Assembly (NCBI RefSeq): GCF_008831155.1
Contig: NZ_WBKB01000002.1
Location: 248,001 to 312,000, forward strand
Direction of reading: 5' to 3'
DNA length: 64,000 bases
Source: Gulosibacter chungangensis
GTDB taxonomy: Bacteria; Actinomycetota; Actinomycetes; Actinomycetales; Microbacteriaceae
Shown here: piece after piece, positions 11,992 through 24,652 of the stretch
Numbering within the stretch: the stretch's first letter is position 1
Layout of the letters: each line of letters opens with the position of its first letter
Position numbers and translations under genes: made by a program
Notes under the pieces: model-generated
Seen by the model: only the letters and a program-made list of their open reading frames with translations
Told to the model about the DNA's origin: nothing
The model's database searches: none

Positions 11992-12513
11992 ATGGGACCC
12001 ATTGTGTGGACCGTTGGCATCATCCTTGGCATCGCCATCATCGTTGGCGCAATGTGGCTGGGATGGAACCGACGACGCCGCCGTCAGGTGAGCATCCCAC
12101 CAGCCCCCGAGCTTCCAGAGCACCTTAGCGAGCCGAGCTTCGCCGTGGACGACGCACACTACGTCGCCACTTCCGTAACGGGCAATGCACTCAACCGCAT
12201 CGCCGTGCGACCACTGGCATACCGAGGCCGTGCCGTGATCGAAGTTCACCCCAGTGGTGTTGCGATTGGGGTGACCGGCGAGCGCCCATTCTTCATCCCC
12301 AGCGATGCCATCACACTCGTTGCGCGCACCCAGGCAACAATCGACCGTGCTGTTGAGCCGAATGGACTCATCGCAGTGCAATGGAATATCGGCCCGGAAC
12401 ACTCAGTCGAGACCTTCATCCGAGTCGTGAACCCCAGTGCTCGAGCAGAACTCCTCGAAGCCATCACCAATATTTCTGATCTTTCCAACGCAACCCGTGA
12501 GGAGCACAAATGA
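11992..12513 (+). CDS. Conserved pyr-operon membrane protein (Rv1382-like)
   Basis: 173-residue protein of unknown function. One N-terminal hydrophobic segment (about residues 4-24) is followed by a short basic patch WNRRRRRQ and a soluble domain of about 140 residues, giving a membrane-anchored protein with a cytoplasmic C-terminal domain by the positive-inside rule. A gene of this kind sits between pyrC and carA in many actinobacteria, for example Rv1382 of Mycobacterium tuberculosis, annotated there as a possible export or membrane protein; a PH-like fold for the soluble part is possible. It overlaps carA by 4 bases (ATGA), so it is co-translated with pyrimidine enzymes, yet no catalytic motif is visible. 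Confidence 0.85.
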   Translation: MGPIVWTVGIILGIAIIVGAMWLGWNRRRRRQVSIPPAPELPEHLSEPSFAVDDAHYVATSVTGNALNRIAVRPLAYRGRAVIEVHPSGVAIGVTGERPFFIPSDAITLVARTQATIDRAVEPNGLIAVQWNIGPEHSVETFIRVVNPSARAELLEAITNISDLSNATREEHK

Positions 12514-13664
12514 TCCGCACCGAACCCGCCGTACTCGTTCTTGAAGACGGTACCCGTTACGAAGGCTTCGCCTACGGTGCCACCGGTGAGCGTCTTGGCG
12601 AAGTCGTGTTCACCACCGGCATGACCGGCTACCAAGAGACACTTTCTGACCCCAGCTACGCGGGCCAGATCGTCGTCCAGACTGCGCCGCACATCGGCAA
12701 CACCGGTGTAAACCAGCAAGACATGGAATCCGACAAGTTCTGGGTTGCCGGTTATGTCGTCCGTGACGCCAGCCGAGTGGTGTCGAACTTCCGCGCCGAG
12801 GGAGACCTCGAAAGCGCCCTACAGGCCGAAGGTATCGTCGGTATCTGCGATGTGGACACGCGTGCGCTGACCCGTCGAATTCGTAACGCTGGTGCGATGC
12901 GCGGTGGCGTTTTCTCGGGCGAGGCATACGGGCAGGACGCGGATGCGCAACTCGAGAAGGTCAAGGCACAGCCCTCGATGGCGGGCCAATACCTCTCGGA
13001 TGTCGTGACCACGAAAGAGGCGTACCTCCTCGAACACACCACCGAGGGCGAGGCGATCGGTTCGGTCGCGTTGATCGACCTCGGCGTGAAGCGTGCCACC
13101 CCGTGGAACCTCACCACCCGCGGCTTTGATGTTCACGTACTGCCGGCTGATGTCACCGCAGAGCAAGTGCGCGCACTCGACGTCGACGCCGTCTTCTACT
13201 CGAATGGTCCGGGCGACCCTCAGGCGAATGACGCCCAGGTGACGCTATTGCAGGAGCTGCTGCGCGAGGGCTACCCGTTCATGGGCATCTGCTTCGGCAA
13301 TCAGCTGCTTGGTCGTGCCCTTGGTTTCGGAACCTACAAGCTGCCCTTCGGCCACCGCGGGGTCAACCAGCCGGTACGTGACACCGCCACGAACCGCGTA
13401 GAGATCACCTCGCAGAACCACGGTTTCGCGGTGGATGTACCACTTGACGAAACCGTGGACTCACCCACGGGCTTCGGCCGCGTAGAGGTCAGCCACATCG
13501 GTCTGAACGACCAGGTTGTTGAAGGCATCCGCTGCCTCGACATCCCCGCATTCTCCGTGCAGTTCCACCCCGAGGCCGCATCCGGCCCGCACGACGCCGC
13601 ACCGCTATTCGATCGCTTCCGCGACATGGTGCTCGAAGCGTCCGCAAAGAAGTCCGAGAAGTAG
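12510..13664 (+). CDS. carA: Carbamoyl-phosphate synthase small subunit (glutaminase)
   Basis: Hydrolyses glutamine and channels ammonia to CarB for carbamoyl phosphate synthesis. The 384-residue protein has the N-terminal CarA domain ([33 protein letters not shown] in pieces) and a class I glutamine amidotransferase domain with nucleophile Cys in [14 protein letters not shown] near residue 261 and the catalytic His-Glu in FHPEA near residue 352. The GPGDP turn is also present. carB follows after 17 bases with its own ribosome binding site (AGGAG). Confidence 0.97.
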   Translation: MIRTEPAVLVLEDGTRYEGFAYGATGERLGEVVFTTGMTGYQETLSDPSYAGQIVVQTAPHIGNTGVNQQDMESDKFWVAGYVVRDASRVVSNFRAEGDLESALQAEGIVGICDVDTRALTRRIRNAGAMRGGVFSGEAYGQDADAQLEKVKAQPSMAGQYLSDVVTTKEAYLLEHTTEGEAIGSVALIDLGVKRATPWNLTTRGFDVHVLPADVTAEQVRALDVDAVFYSNGPGDPQANDAQVTLLQELLREGYPFMGICFGNQLLGRALGFGTYKLPFGHRGVNQPVRDTATNRVEITSQNHGFAVDVPLDETVDSPTGFGRVEVSHIGLNDQVVEGIRCLDIPAFSVQFHPEAASGPHDAAPLFDRFRDMVLEASAKKSEK

Positions 13665-13681
13665 TAGGAGCCCACACACTT

Positions 13682-16986
<3,305 letters not shown>

Positions 16987-16990
<4 letters not shown>

Positions 16991-17877
16991 CTACTGCAGA
17001 AGCTCCCATCGGCGAGCGCTCATTCGGTGAGCGACTCTCGGACACCATGGATCGATACGGTCACCTCTGCGTAGGGATTGACCCGCACACCTACTTGCTC
17101 GAAAAATGGAATCTGCCGGTATCGGCCGTCGGCGCCCACGAATTCGGGCTGCGGATCATCGAAAAGCTCGAGAACCGTGTCGGCATCGTGAAGCCTCAGG
17201 TGGCGTTCTATGAGCGCTTTGGGGCCTCGGGGTTCAAGGTATTGGAAGACGTCTTTGAAGCCGCTCGTGCGGCGGGCCTGATCGTCATCGCAGATGTTAA
17301 GCGCGGAGACGTCGGGTCCACGCTGGAAGCGTATTCAGAGGCTTGGTTGACCCCGGGCATGCCGCTAGAAGCTGATGCGATGACGATCAACCCGTACCAG
17401 GGTTTCGATACCTTCCGGCCGCCGTTGGAAATGACCGAAAAGTACCACAAGGGCCTTTTCGTGCTGGCTGCCACCTCGAACCCTGAATCGGCGTCGGTGC
17501 AAACCGCACGCCGGGTTCGCGGTTCGCAGGAAGGTCGTACGGTGGCGGGCGGAATTGCCGCCCGCGCCGCGCGCTGGAACCGGGAACACTCGGACGGGCG
17601 CACGAAGGGCTCCGTCGGTGTCGTGATCGGTGCCACGGTCGACCTGGAAATGCTCGATATCGATGTGGATGACCTCGCGACCGAGCCGGATACGCCAATT
17701 TTGGCTCCGGGCTTTGGTCACCAGGGAGCAAATTTTGCTGATGTTAGGCGTATTTTCGGCAAGTCAGCAGACAATGTCATTGTGACTTCTTCACGTGCCA
17801 TGGTCGAAGATGGACACGATGGTCTTGATCGAGCAATCGATACCCAATTAGCCACCCTAGAGACAGCATTTGCATGA
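16987..17877 (+). CDS. pyrF: Orotidine 5'-phosphate decarboxylase (actinobacterial type)
   Basis: Decarboxylates OMP to UMP, the last step of UMP synthesis. The 296-residue protein is of the longer type 2 subfamily found in actinobacteria, with the motifs LCVGIDPH at the N-terminus, the catalytic [10 protein letters not shown] motif near residue 102 and the C-terminal [11 protein letters not shown] phosphate-binding loop. It overlaps carB by 4 bases (GTGA) and the following fused gmk by 4 bases (ATGA), so pyrimidine and purine nucleotide genes are translationally linked here. Confidence 0.96.
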
Positions 17878-18770
17878 ACCAGAAACCGCCTCCCGTCGAC
17901 CGCGTCGCCGCATCCCGTGCGGCGGTCGCGGCTCGGCGAGCGCGGGCCGCAGTGAAAGCGAGAATCGCGAGCGGCGCCGCTAGGCCTCTCGATGTTCTCG
18001 CCGCCTCAGAGGACCGTGATAGCGCGGCGTCCTCATTGCGCGTAACTCAGTTTTTGCGATCGATTCCGCATATCGGGGTTACCAAAACCGATCGCATCCT
18101 GAACGATCTGGGCATCGCACCGGTCAAACGCCTCGGCGGACTGGGCCGAAATCAGCGCACCAAACTTGCGGAGTTTCTCGACCAGTGGGAGAAATCCTCA
18201 CCCGATTCGCCACGAGTGGTGGTGCTCGCCGGGCCTACTGCCGTGGGTAAAGGTACCGTCTCGCAGTACATTCGCGATAACTACCCGCAGGTTCATATTT
18301 CGGTTTCCGCAACCACCCGCAAGCCCCGCCCCGGCGAGGTGGAAGGCAAGGATTACTACTTCGTCGATGACAGCGAGTTTGATCGCCTGATTGCCGAAGA
18401 CGAGTTGCTCGAACACGCCACCGTTCACAACTCCTATCGCTACGGCACGCCCCGCGGGCCAATCTTGGAAAGGCTTTCTGAGCAGCAACCTGTGCTGCTG
18501 GAAATCGATCTCCAGGGTGCGCGACAGGTGAAGGAACAAATGCCAGAGGCTAGAATGGTGTTTCTATTGCCTCCGAGCTGGGAAGAGCTAGTAAATAGAC
18601 TCGTCGGCCGGGGTACCGAATCTCCCGAAGAACAGGAACGACGGCTCCAAACCGCCAAGGTGGAACTTGCCGCACAGGATGAGTTTGACGCTCGTGTTGT
18701 GAACGATTCCGTTCCGCAGGCCGCGCAACAGATTGTGCGCCTGATGGGCTTTAGAGAAGACTTGAGATAG
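17874..18770 (+). CDS. gmk: mIHF domain-guanylate kinase fusion protein
   Basis: 298-residue two-domain protein. Residues about 8-105 resemble the actinobacterial integration host factor mIHF: a basic Ala/Arg helix ([16 protein letters not shown]), then the helix-turn-helix-like block [18 protein letters not shown] and the [17 protein letters not shown] signature. Residues about 114-298 form a complete guanylate kinase (GMP to GDP) with P-loop GPTAVGKG (121-128), [20 protein letters not shown] and the [12 protein letters not shown] motif. In most actinobacteria mihF is a separate gene next to gmk; here they form one open frame with no stop or internal frameshift. Overlaps pyrF by 4 bases; rpoZ follows. 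Confidence 0.93.
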   Translation: MNQKPPPVDRVAASRAAVAARRARAAVKARIASGAARPLDVLAASEDRDSAASSLRVTQFLRSIPHIGVTKTDRILNDLGIAPVKRLGGLGRNQRTKLAEFLDQWEKSSPDSPRVVVLAGPTAVGKGTVSQYIRDNYPQVHISVSATTRKPRPGEVEGKDYYFVDDSEFDRLIAEDELLEHATVHNSYRYGTPRGPILERLSEQQPVLLEIDLQGARQVKEQMPEARMVFLLPPSWEELVNRLVGRGTESPEEQERRLQTAKVELAAQDEFDARVVNDSVPQAAQQIVRLMGFREDLR

Positions 18771-18784
18771 TGAGAGGAATCCAC

Positions 18785-19123
18785 ATGATTGACAAGCCCA
18801 AGGGCATTATTGACCCACCTTTGGACGACCTTCTCGAGCGGGTTGACAATAAATACCAGCTCGTCATTTTTGCGTCCAAGCGGGCACGTCAGATCAATGA
18901 CTACTACACCGACCTCCAGGACGGTGCGATTTACAATAACGTCGGTCCGCTCGTGGATTCGAACGTTGACGACAAGCCGCTTTCCATCGCGCTGCGTGAG
19001 ATCAACGAAGGCAAGCTCTCGATGCACGAACCGCGCGAAGAGGCGATCATCCTTGAAGACGATGACGCTGAAGACTTGCTCGACTTTGGTGAGGACACCG
19101 TCAGCCCTGCAGAAGCTGAATAG
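18785..19123 (+). CDS. rpoZ: DNA-directed RNA polymerase omega subunit
   Basis: Small subunit that assists beta' folding and RNA polymerase assembly. The 112-residue protein from ATG 18785 has the family core [33 protein letters not shown] in pieces and an acidic C-terminal tail. GAGAGGA at 18772-18778 is a good ribosome binding site for this ATG, so an in-frame GTG at 18770 is rejected. The gmk-rpoZ-coaBC order is standard in actinobacteria. A longer insert between the two conserved helices is usual for this phylum. Confidence 0.95.
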   Translation: MIDKPKGIIDPPLDDLLERVDNKYQLVIFASKRARQINDYYTDLQDGAIYNNVGPLVDSNVDDKPLSIALREINEGKLSMHEPREEAIILEDDDAEDLLDFGEDTVSPAEAE

Positions 19124-19129
19124 CAGGAA

Positions 19130-20377
19130 ATGACGGAAACAGCGCAGGCGCCCGCATGGCGCATTGTTGTTGGTGTCACCGGAGGAATCGCGGCCTACAA
19201 GGCTGTCTCGGTTATCCGTTCCTTGGTGCTACTCGGTCACCACGTGGACGTGATCGCCACGCAAGAGGCCCTGCGCTTTGTCGGTGCGCCCACATTTGAG
19301 GCGATTAGCCGCAATCCGATTCGTACCGATCTCTTCGAGAACGTTTCGAAGGTGCAGCATGTCGCTTTCGGCCAGGCCGCGGACGTGATCGCCGTGGTGC
19401 CGGCCACCGCGAACACCCTCGCGAAGCTTTCCATCGGTATGGCCGATGACCTGCTGACGAACACGATTCTTGCGTCGCTCGCGCCAGTGGTCGTGGCGCC
19501 CGCCATGCACACAGAAATGTGGCAGCACCCCGCCACACAGACCAATGTCCGTCGGCTCGATGAGCGCGGCGTGACAGTGGTGGGGCCCGATTCGGGTCGG
19601 TTGACCGGCACCGATGAGGGGCCCGGACGATTGGCGGAGACCGATGAAATCGTGAACGCCATTCTTGCTGCGGCCCGCCGCGGCGCGCGAGAGCGACAGG
19701 ATGCGGAACTCGAGCGTGACTTGGTGGGGCGCGACATTCTCGTGACGGCCGGTGGCACCCGCGAACCCATTGACCCGGTTCGCTTCCTTGGAAATCGTTC
19801 TTCTGGGCGTCAGGGTGTCGCGCTGGCGGCGCGTGCGGCCGAGCGCGGTGCGGATGTCACCTTGCTTGCCGCGAATATTGAGGTGCCCGCCCCCGCGAAC
19901 GTCAACGTGGTGCGTGTGTCGAGCGCGGAACAGCTGGCTGCTGCCTGTGCCGAGCTGGCACCGCGGCACGACACCATTATCATGGCGGCGGCTGTCGCAG
20001 ACTTTCGGCCCGAGCATGTGCAGACCGGCAAAATCAAGAAGGAAGCCACGGGGGAAGAGCTCACCCTGACCTTCAAGAAGAATCCGGACATCCTCCGCAA
20101 TATGGTTGCGGCGAGGGTTGACGGGCAAACCATTATTGGGTTTGCGGCCGAGACCGAAGAAGACGATCAGGCTCGCTTGGAGCTCGCCCGCGCGAAGGTC
20201 AAGCGCAAGGGATGCGATTTTCTTGTGCTCAACCGGGTCGGGTGGAACCACGGATTTGGCCGGGAAGAGACCGAAGTACAGGTCCTCAAACTTTCCGGTG
20301 AAGTTGTCAAGGAAGCGGTCGGCGACAAAATGTCGGTGGCCGATGCAATCCTTGATGTCGCGCGCGAACGCGCGTAG
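19130..20377 (+). CDS. coaBC: Bifunctional phosphopantothenoylcysteine decarboxylase / phosphopantothenate--cysteine ligase
   Basis: Two steps of coenzyme A synthesis. The 415-residue protein has the FMN-dependent CoaC decarboxylase domain (residues about 10-185) with GVTGGIAAYKAV, the active-site His in VQHVAFG and the PAMHTEMW motif, then the CoaB ligase domain with ILVTAGGTREPIDPVR, the NRSSG motif and AAAVADFRP. Length fits the fused Dfp family. It ends the operon that starts at pyrR; a 112-base gap with no recognised riboswitch precedes metK. Confidence 0.95.
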   Translation: MTETAQAPAWRIVVGVTGGIAAYKAVSVIRSLVLLGHHVDVIATQEALRFVGAPTFEAISRNPIRTDLFENVSKVQHVAFGQAADVIAVVPATANTLAKLSIGMADDLLTNTILASLAPVVVAPAMHTEMWQHPATQTNVRRLDERGVTVVGPDSGRLTGTDEGPGRLAETDEIVNAILAAARRGARERQDAELERDLVGRDILVTAGGTREPIDPVRFLGNRSSGRQGVALAARAAERGADVTLLAANIEVPAPANVNVVRVSSAEQLAAACAELAPRHDTIIMAAAVADFRPEHVQTGKIKKEATGEELTLTFKKNPDILRNMVAARVDGQTIIGFAAETEEDDQARLELARAKVKRKGCDFLVLNRVGWNHGFGREETEVQVLKLSGEVVKEAVGDKMSVADAILDVARERA

Positions 20378-20489
20378 TTCGACCCGGTGGAAGCAAATCC
20401 GCCGAACCGGACACCGATTATCACAACAGTCCTCCCACGCCTCGTCGGCTTCGGCCGATGCGGCGCACTCCTAGGGAAAGTGAAACGCA

Positions 20490-21680
20490 ATGACCGAACT
20501 ACGACTCTTTACTTCCGAGTCAGTGACCGAAGGCCACCCGGATAAGATCTGCGATCAGATTTCCGATGGCATTCTCGATAATCTCCTCGAGCAGGACCCC
20601 AATGCCCGCGTCGCAGTTGAAACGCTCGTGACGACCGGACAGGTTCACGTGGCGGGTGAAATCCGCACCGAAGGCTACGCCGACATTCCGGGCATTGTCC
20701 GCAAGGTGATTACCGATATTGGGTACATCTCCAGCGACTTTGGGTTTGACGGTAACCTTTGCGGGGTTTCTGTCTCGGTTGGGGAACAGTCGGCCGAAAT
20801 CGCTTCGGGTGTCGAAACTTCGCTGCAGCACCGTGACGAACTCGACTCCGACGAAATTGCCAAGCTCGGCGCCGGCGACCAGGGCATCATGTTCGGGTAC
20901 GCGAGCGACGAAACCGCAGAGCTTATGCCGCTGCCAATTTGGCTGGCCCACCGCCTTTCGGAACGACTCACAGAGGTCCGCAAGCAGGGCATCCTTGGCT
21001 ACCTTCGCCCCGACGGGAAGACCCAGGTCACGATCGGGTACGAAGGTGATGTGCCGCGCACGGTGGAGACCATTGTGGTGTCCACACAGCACGGTCCCGA
21101 AGTGTCCCGGGAACAGCTTGAAACCGAGATCAAGCGTGAGGTAATTGACGTGGTTCTCGAACGAATTTCGCTGGATGCGAGCGGGCTCAAGATCTTCATT
21201 AATCCTGCCGGCCCCTTTGTCCTCGGTGGCCCCGCGGCAGACGCCGGCCTGACGGGCCGGAAAATCATTGTGGACACTTACGGCGGTATGGCACGCCACG
21301 GTGGCGGTGCATTCTCCGGTAAGGACCCGTCCAAGGTTGACCGCTCGGCTGCCTATGCAATGCGCTGGGTAGCGAAAAATGTCGTGGCTGCCGGGTTTGC
21401 CAAGCGTGTCGAGTTCCAAGTTGCGTATGCAATTGGGTCTGCGGAGCCCGTCGGCCTGTACTGCGAAACCTTTGGTACGCACAGCATTGAGCCCGAGAAG
21501 ATTGTGGCGGCCGTGAAGGAGGTCTTTGACCTGCGTCCTGGCGCGATTATCCGCGATTTGGACCTCAACCGACCGATCTATTCCTTGACCTCCGCATACG
21601 GTCATTTCGGCCGGGAACTGCCCGAGTTCACCTGGGAGCGCACTGACCGGGTCTCTGCACTGCGCGCGGCCGTGAGCTAA
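20490..21680 (+). CDS. metK: S-adenosylmethionine synthetase
   Basis: Forms S-adenosylmethionine from methionine and ATP. The 396-residue protein has the N-terminal [18 protein letters not shown] motif, the signature [12 protein letters not shown] near residue 130 and the phosphate-loop [16 protein letters not shown] near residue 270. A ribosome binding site (GGGAAAGTGAAA) precedes the ATG. The 112 bases upstream contain a small UUCG-capped hairpin (TCGGC/GCCGA near 20447-20460) but nothing that I can match to a SAM or SAH riboswitch. priA begins directly after the stop. Confidence 0.97.
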   Translation: MTELRLFTSESVTEGHPDKICDQISDGILDNLLEQDPNARVAVETLVTTGQVHVAGEIRTEGYADIPGIVRKVITDIGYISSDFGFDGNLCGVSVSVGEQSAEIASGVETSLQHRDELDSDEIAKLGAGDQGIMFGYASDETAELMPLPIWLAHRLSERLTEVRKQGILGYLRPDGKTQVTIGYEGDVPRTVETIVVSTQHGPEVSREQLETEIKREVIDVVLERISLDASGLKIFINPAGPFVLGGPAADAGLTGRKIIVDTYGGMARHGGGAFSGKDPSKVDRSAAYAMRWVAKNVVAAGFAKRVEFQVAYAIGSAEPVGLYCETFGTHSIEPEKIVAAVKEVFDLRPGAIIRDLDLNRPIYSLTSAYGHFGRELPEFTWERTDRVSALRAAVS

Positions 21681-23702
21681 ATGTCGAGCGAGTCGGCAGC
21701 GGCTGAGCGCGAGCACGGAGACGAGCCGCGCATCGCTAAGGTGGTGCTGGACTCACCGCTGCCGCAGCTCGACCGGATTTTTGAGTACGAGATCCCACCC
21801 GCACTCCGCAGCGAGATCGCTCCGGGGATGCGTGTCAAAGCGCCGCTTCGAAGCGGTGGCCGCATAGTGCGGGGTTTCGTGCTTGGAACCAGTCATACGC
21901 CGGAATATTCCGGTCGCCTCGCGGTGCTCGATTCGCTGGAATCCACGGCGCGGGTACTCACCCCGGCAATCGCACAGCTGGCGCGCGCGGTGGCAGACCG
22001 ACAAGCGGGAACGGTGTCCGATGTGTTGCGGCTCGCGATCCCCGCTCGCTCGGTAAAGCTCGAGGGTGAGTGGCTGCTTGACGAAGATGGTGTCCGCGCC
22101 GAGCGCATTGCGAATCCCGAGCCCGTCGCACCAAATCTCGAAACCTTGACCGCCGCCTACGGGGACGCCGCCGAGCAGCTGTGCGCAGGAACACCCGAAA
22201 ACCGGGTCGCCATTCGCGTCGCAACTGGGATGACCCACGGCGTACCGCGTCAGTTGGTGACGATCGCCGACATTGCGGCCGGTTGCCTCGCATCCGGAAA
22301 ATCAGTCTTGGTGCTGCTACCAGACTTTCGAGATCTTGACCTCGCGCTTCGACCCCTGCGCGAACGGGTGCCGGAGTCACGCATCCGACTCTTCGACGGG
22401 CGCCTGAAACCAAAACCTCGTTATGAAGAGTTCTTGCGGGCACTCGAACCCATTCCGCAGATCATCATCGGCAACCGAGCGGCGGTTTATGCACCGGCGT
22501 ATGATCTCGGCCTGATTGTCATGTGGGACGACGGGGATGAGTCGTACCGGGAACCACACGCGCCGTACGCGCATGCGCGTGAGGTTGCGTTGATGCGCAG
22601 CCAACTTGAAGGCACCGGAGTGATTCTCGCGAGTCATTCGCCGTCGCTCGAGGCCAGACGACTGGTGAGAACCGGCTGGCTGCGAGAAGTTCAACTGCGT
22701 ATTCCGCATCGGCCAAAGATCATCCCCGCGGTCGCGACAATGACTGACGACCCGCACGCTCAGGCTGCGCGTATCCCGGAGGCAGCCTGGCGAGCCGCAC
22801 GTGCAGGGACTGAAACCGGCCCCGTGCTGATTCAAGTCGGGCGGGCCGGGTATCGACCGGGTCTTGCTTGCGCGCGCTGTCGCACTTTGGCTCGTTGTGC
22901 CAACTGCCAAGGGCCACTCGGTCAACGCAGCGCCAATGCGGTGCCGAACTGTACCGTGTGCGGGCAACTGCACGCGGCTTGGCACTGCCCGGAATGCGGC
23001 TCCGAACAACTGCGGGGTGCAAGCGTCGGGCACGAGCGCACAGCGGAAGAACTCGGCCGAGCGTTTCCGGGAATTAAGGTGCTCACCGCCGACGGGGAAA
23101 AGCGACTGGTCGAAGTACCCGATGAACCGGCGCTCGTGATTTCGACCAGGGGAGCGGAGCCCGTGACAGAACACGGCTACCGTGCGGTGCTGCTACTGGA
23201 CACCGAAGGCGCCCTTGCGCGCGAATCTCTTGATGCCGTGCTGGCTGCCTTACAATCGTGGTCGAATGCGGCGGCGCTGGCGGCGGACGGAGCACCGGTA
23301 ATTGTCACCGGCGCGGCCTCGGCACCCTTGGAAGCCCTGCGGGACTGGCAGCAACAGCGATTTGTAGATTATGAGCTCGACGAACGGCTCGCGCTGGAGT
23401 TCCCACCGGCCGTGCGTATCGGCACGATACGTGGCACCGAGGAGGAAGTGGACAGTGCCCTGCGGCGGCTGCGGGATCTCGCAGTGAACGGACTGCACGT
23501 GCTCGGGCCGGTGCCGGACGAAGAAGACGCCAACCTGCAGCGCGCGGTGATCCGATTCCCTTATAAGGCCGGTGCTGACATCGCCGCTAGCCTCAAGAGT
23601 GAACTTGTGGCTCGAGCCGCGGCGTCGAGACGGAAGAGTGCGGGGCGGCCCAGTCCCGCATCCACCTTGCGCGTCAAACTCGACGCGACCGATGTCTTCT
23701 AG
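21681..23702 (+). CDS. priA: Probable replication restart protein PriA, helicase-degenerate
   Basis: 673-residue PriA family protein (primosomal protein N'). The 3' DNA-binding domain is at the N-terminus (LPQLDRIFEYEIP, GMRVKAPL). The central zinc region has eight cysteines in CxxC pairs between about residues 397 and 442. The helicase motifs are lost: the Walker A position reads CLASGKS instead of GxxGSGKT, and the DEAH position reads WDDGD. This agrees with actinobacterial PriA proteins annotated as probable and lacking ATPase motifs, so a scaffold role in primosome assembly is more likely than unwinding. It starts immediately after metK and forms the metK-priA-fmt set. Confidence 0.9.
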   Translation: MSSESAAAEREHGDEPRIAKVVLDSPLPQLDRIFEYEIPPALRSEIAPGMRVKAPLRSGGRIVRGFVLGTSHTPEYSGRLAVLDSLESTARVLTPAIAQLARAVADRQAGTVSDVLRLAIPARSVKLEGEWLLDEDGVRAERIANPEPVAPNLETLTAAYGDAAEQLCAGTPENRVAIRVATGMTHGVPRQLVTIADIAAGCLASGKSVLVLLPDFRDLDLALRPLRERVPESRIRLFDGRLKPKPRYEEFLRALEPIPQIIIGNRAAVYAPAYDLGLIVMWDDGDESYREPHAPYAHAREVALMRSQLEGTGVILASHSPSLEARRLVRTGWLREVQLRIPHRPKIIPAVATMTDDPHAQAARIPEAAWRAARAGTETGPVLIQVGRAGYRPGLACARCRTLARCANCQGPLGQRSANAVPNCTVCGQLHAAWHCPECGSEQLRGASVGHERTAEELGRAFPGIKVLTADGEKRLVEVPDEPALVISTRGAEPVTEHGYRAVLLLDTEGALARESLDAVLAALQSWSNAAALAADGAPVIVTGAASAPLEALRDWQQQRFVDYELDERLALEFPPAVRIGTIRGTEEEVDSALRRLRDLAVNGLHVLGPVPDEEDANLQRAVIRFPYKAGADIAASLKSELVARAAASRRKSAGRPSPASTLRVKLDATDVF

Positions 23703-23708
23703 ACGCCG

Positions 23709-23735
23709 CGTACGATCAAATCAACCCAGGAGGTT
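23709..23735 (+). promoter_or_regulatory. Possible fmt promoter and strong ribosome binding site
   Basis: TACGAT at 23709-23714 fits TANNNT and AGGAGG just upstream of the fmt ATG (23738) is a full Shine-Dalgarno. The priA-fmt gap is 35 bases, so an internal promoter is possible but unproven. Confidence 0.35.
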
Positions 23736-23737
23736 TC

Positions 23738-24652
23738 ATGCGAATTGCCTTTGCCGGTACTCCGGACGCGGCAGTGCCCACGCTCGATGGGCTGGTGGCA
23801 GCGGGCCACGAGATTGTGGCGGTGATTACCCGGGAGGATGCGCCCACGGGCCGCAAGCGTCGTCTCACCCCGTCACCCGTTGCGGCACGAGCGGCGGCTC
23901 TCGAACTGCCGATTATCAAGGCAAACCGAATCGATGCCGAGGCGAGCGCGCAAATCCTCGCACTCGAGCCGGAACTGGGCGTCGTCGTGGCCTATGGCGG
24001 ACTGATTCGCGAGCCGCTACTGACCGGCCCGACGCACGGCTGGATTAATCTGCACTTTTCTCAACTGCCCAAGTGGCGTGGGGCTGCGCCCGTGCAGCGA
24101 GCAATCATGTCGGGCGAACCGGACAGTGGCATTGCGGTATTTCAGCTCGAAGCTGGGCTCGACACCGGCCCCACCTTCGTCAACCGCGCGGTAGCGATCG
24201 AAGCGGACGAAACGGCCGGCGAATTGCTCGCGCGGCTTGCCGAAGCGGGGGTCAAGGATGTCCTCAATACCGTGACAGCGATTGCCGATGGGAGCGCCAC
24301 AGCGACCCCGCAGACTGGCGAACCGACGCACGCGGCAAAGCTCGAAACTGCTGACGGGAAAATTAGCTGGCAGGATACGGCCGCAGCATTGCACGCACAA
24401 ATCCGCGGGGTCACGCCCGATCCCGGAGCCGCCACCACTTGGAACGGAGAACGGTTTAAGATTCACCGCGTCACCCTCGCCGAAGCGAACGACCTGGCAC
24501 CCGGTGAAGTGGCACTGCGTGAGCGCGCCGTGCTCGTCGGATGCGGCAGCGGTTCTTTGCAACTCATCGAGGTACAACCCGCCGGAAAGCGGGCCATGGC
24601 GGCAGTCGACTGGCTGCGCGGGGTGCAGGACGAGAAAGTGACCCTGGGATGA
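23738..24652 (+). CDS. fmt: Methionyl-tRNA formyltransferase
   Basis: Formylates initiator Met-tRNA using 10-formyltetrahydrofolate. The 304-residue protein starts with RIAFAGTPDAAVPTLDGL and has the folate-site loop HFSQLPKWRGAAPVQRAI near residue 105, slightly divergent from the usual HxSLLPxYRG, and the catalytic-region G-x-x-x-F-x-L-E-x-G-L-D-T-G block. The C-terminal domain is complete. The last bases overlap the rsmB start (ATGA). Confidence 0.95.
   Translation: MRIAFAGTPDAAVPTLDGLVAAGHEIVAVITREDAPTGRKRRLTPSPVAARAAALELPIIKANRIDAEASAQILALEPELGVVVAYGGLIREPLLTGPTHGWINLHFSQLPKWRGAAPVQRAIMSGEPDSGIAVFQLEAGLDTGPTFVNRAVAIEADETAGELLARLAEAGVKDVLNTVTAIADGSATATPQTGEPTHAAKLETADGKISWQDTAAALHAQIRGVTPDPGAATTWNGERFKIHRVTLAEANDLAPGEVALRERAVLVGCGSGSLQLIEVQPAGKRAMAAVDWLRGVQDEKVTLG

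Noticed and set aside
20378-20489. Possible SAM or SAH riboswitch upstream of metK
   Set aside because: Only a small UUCG hairpin is seen; none of the conserved core of known SAM or SAH riboswitches could be matched by eye.
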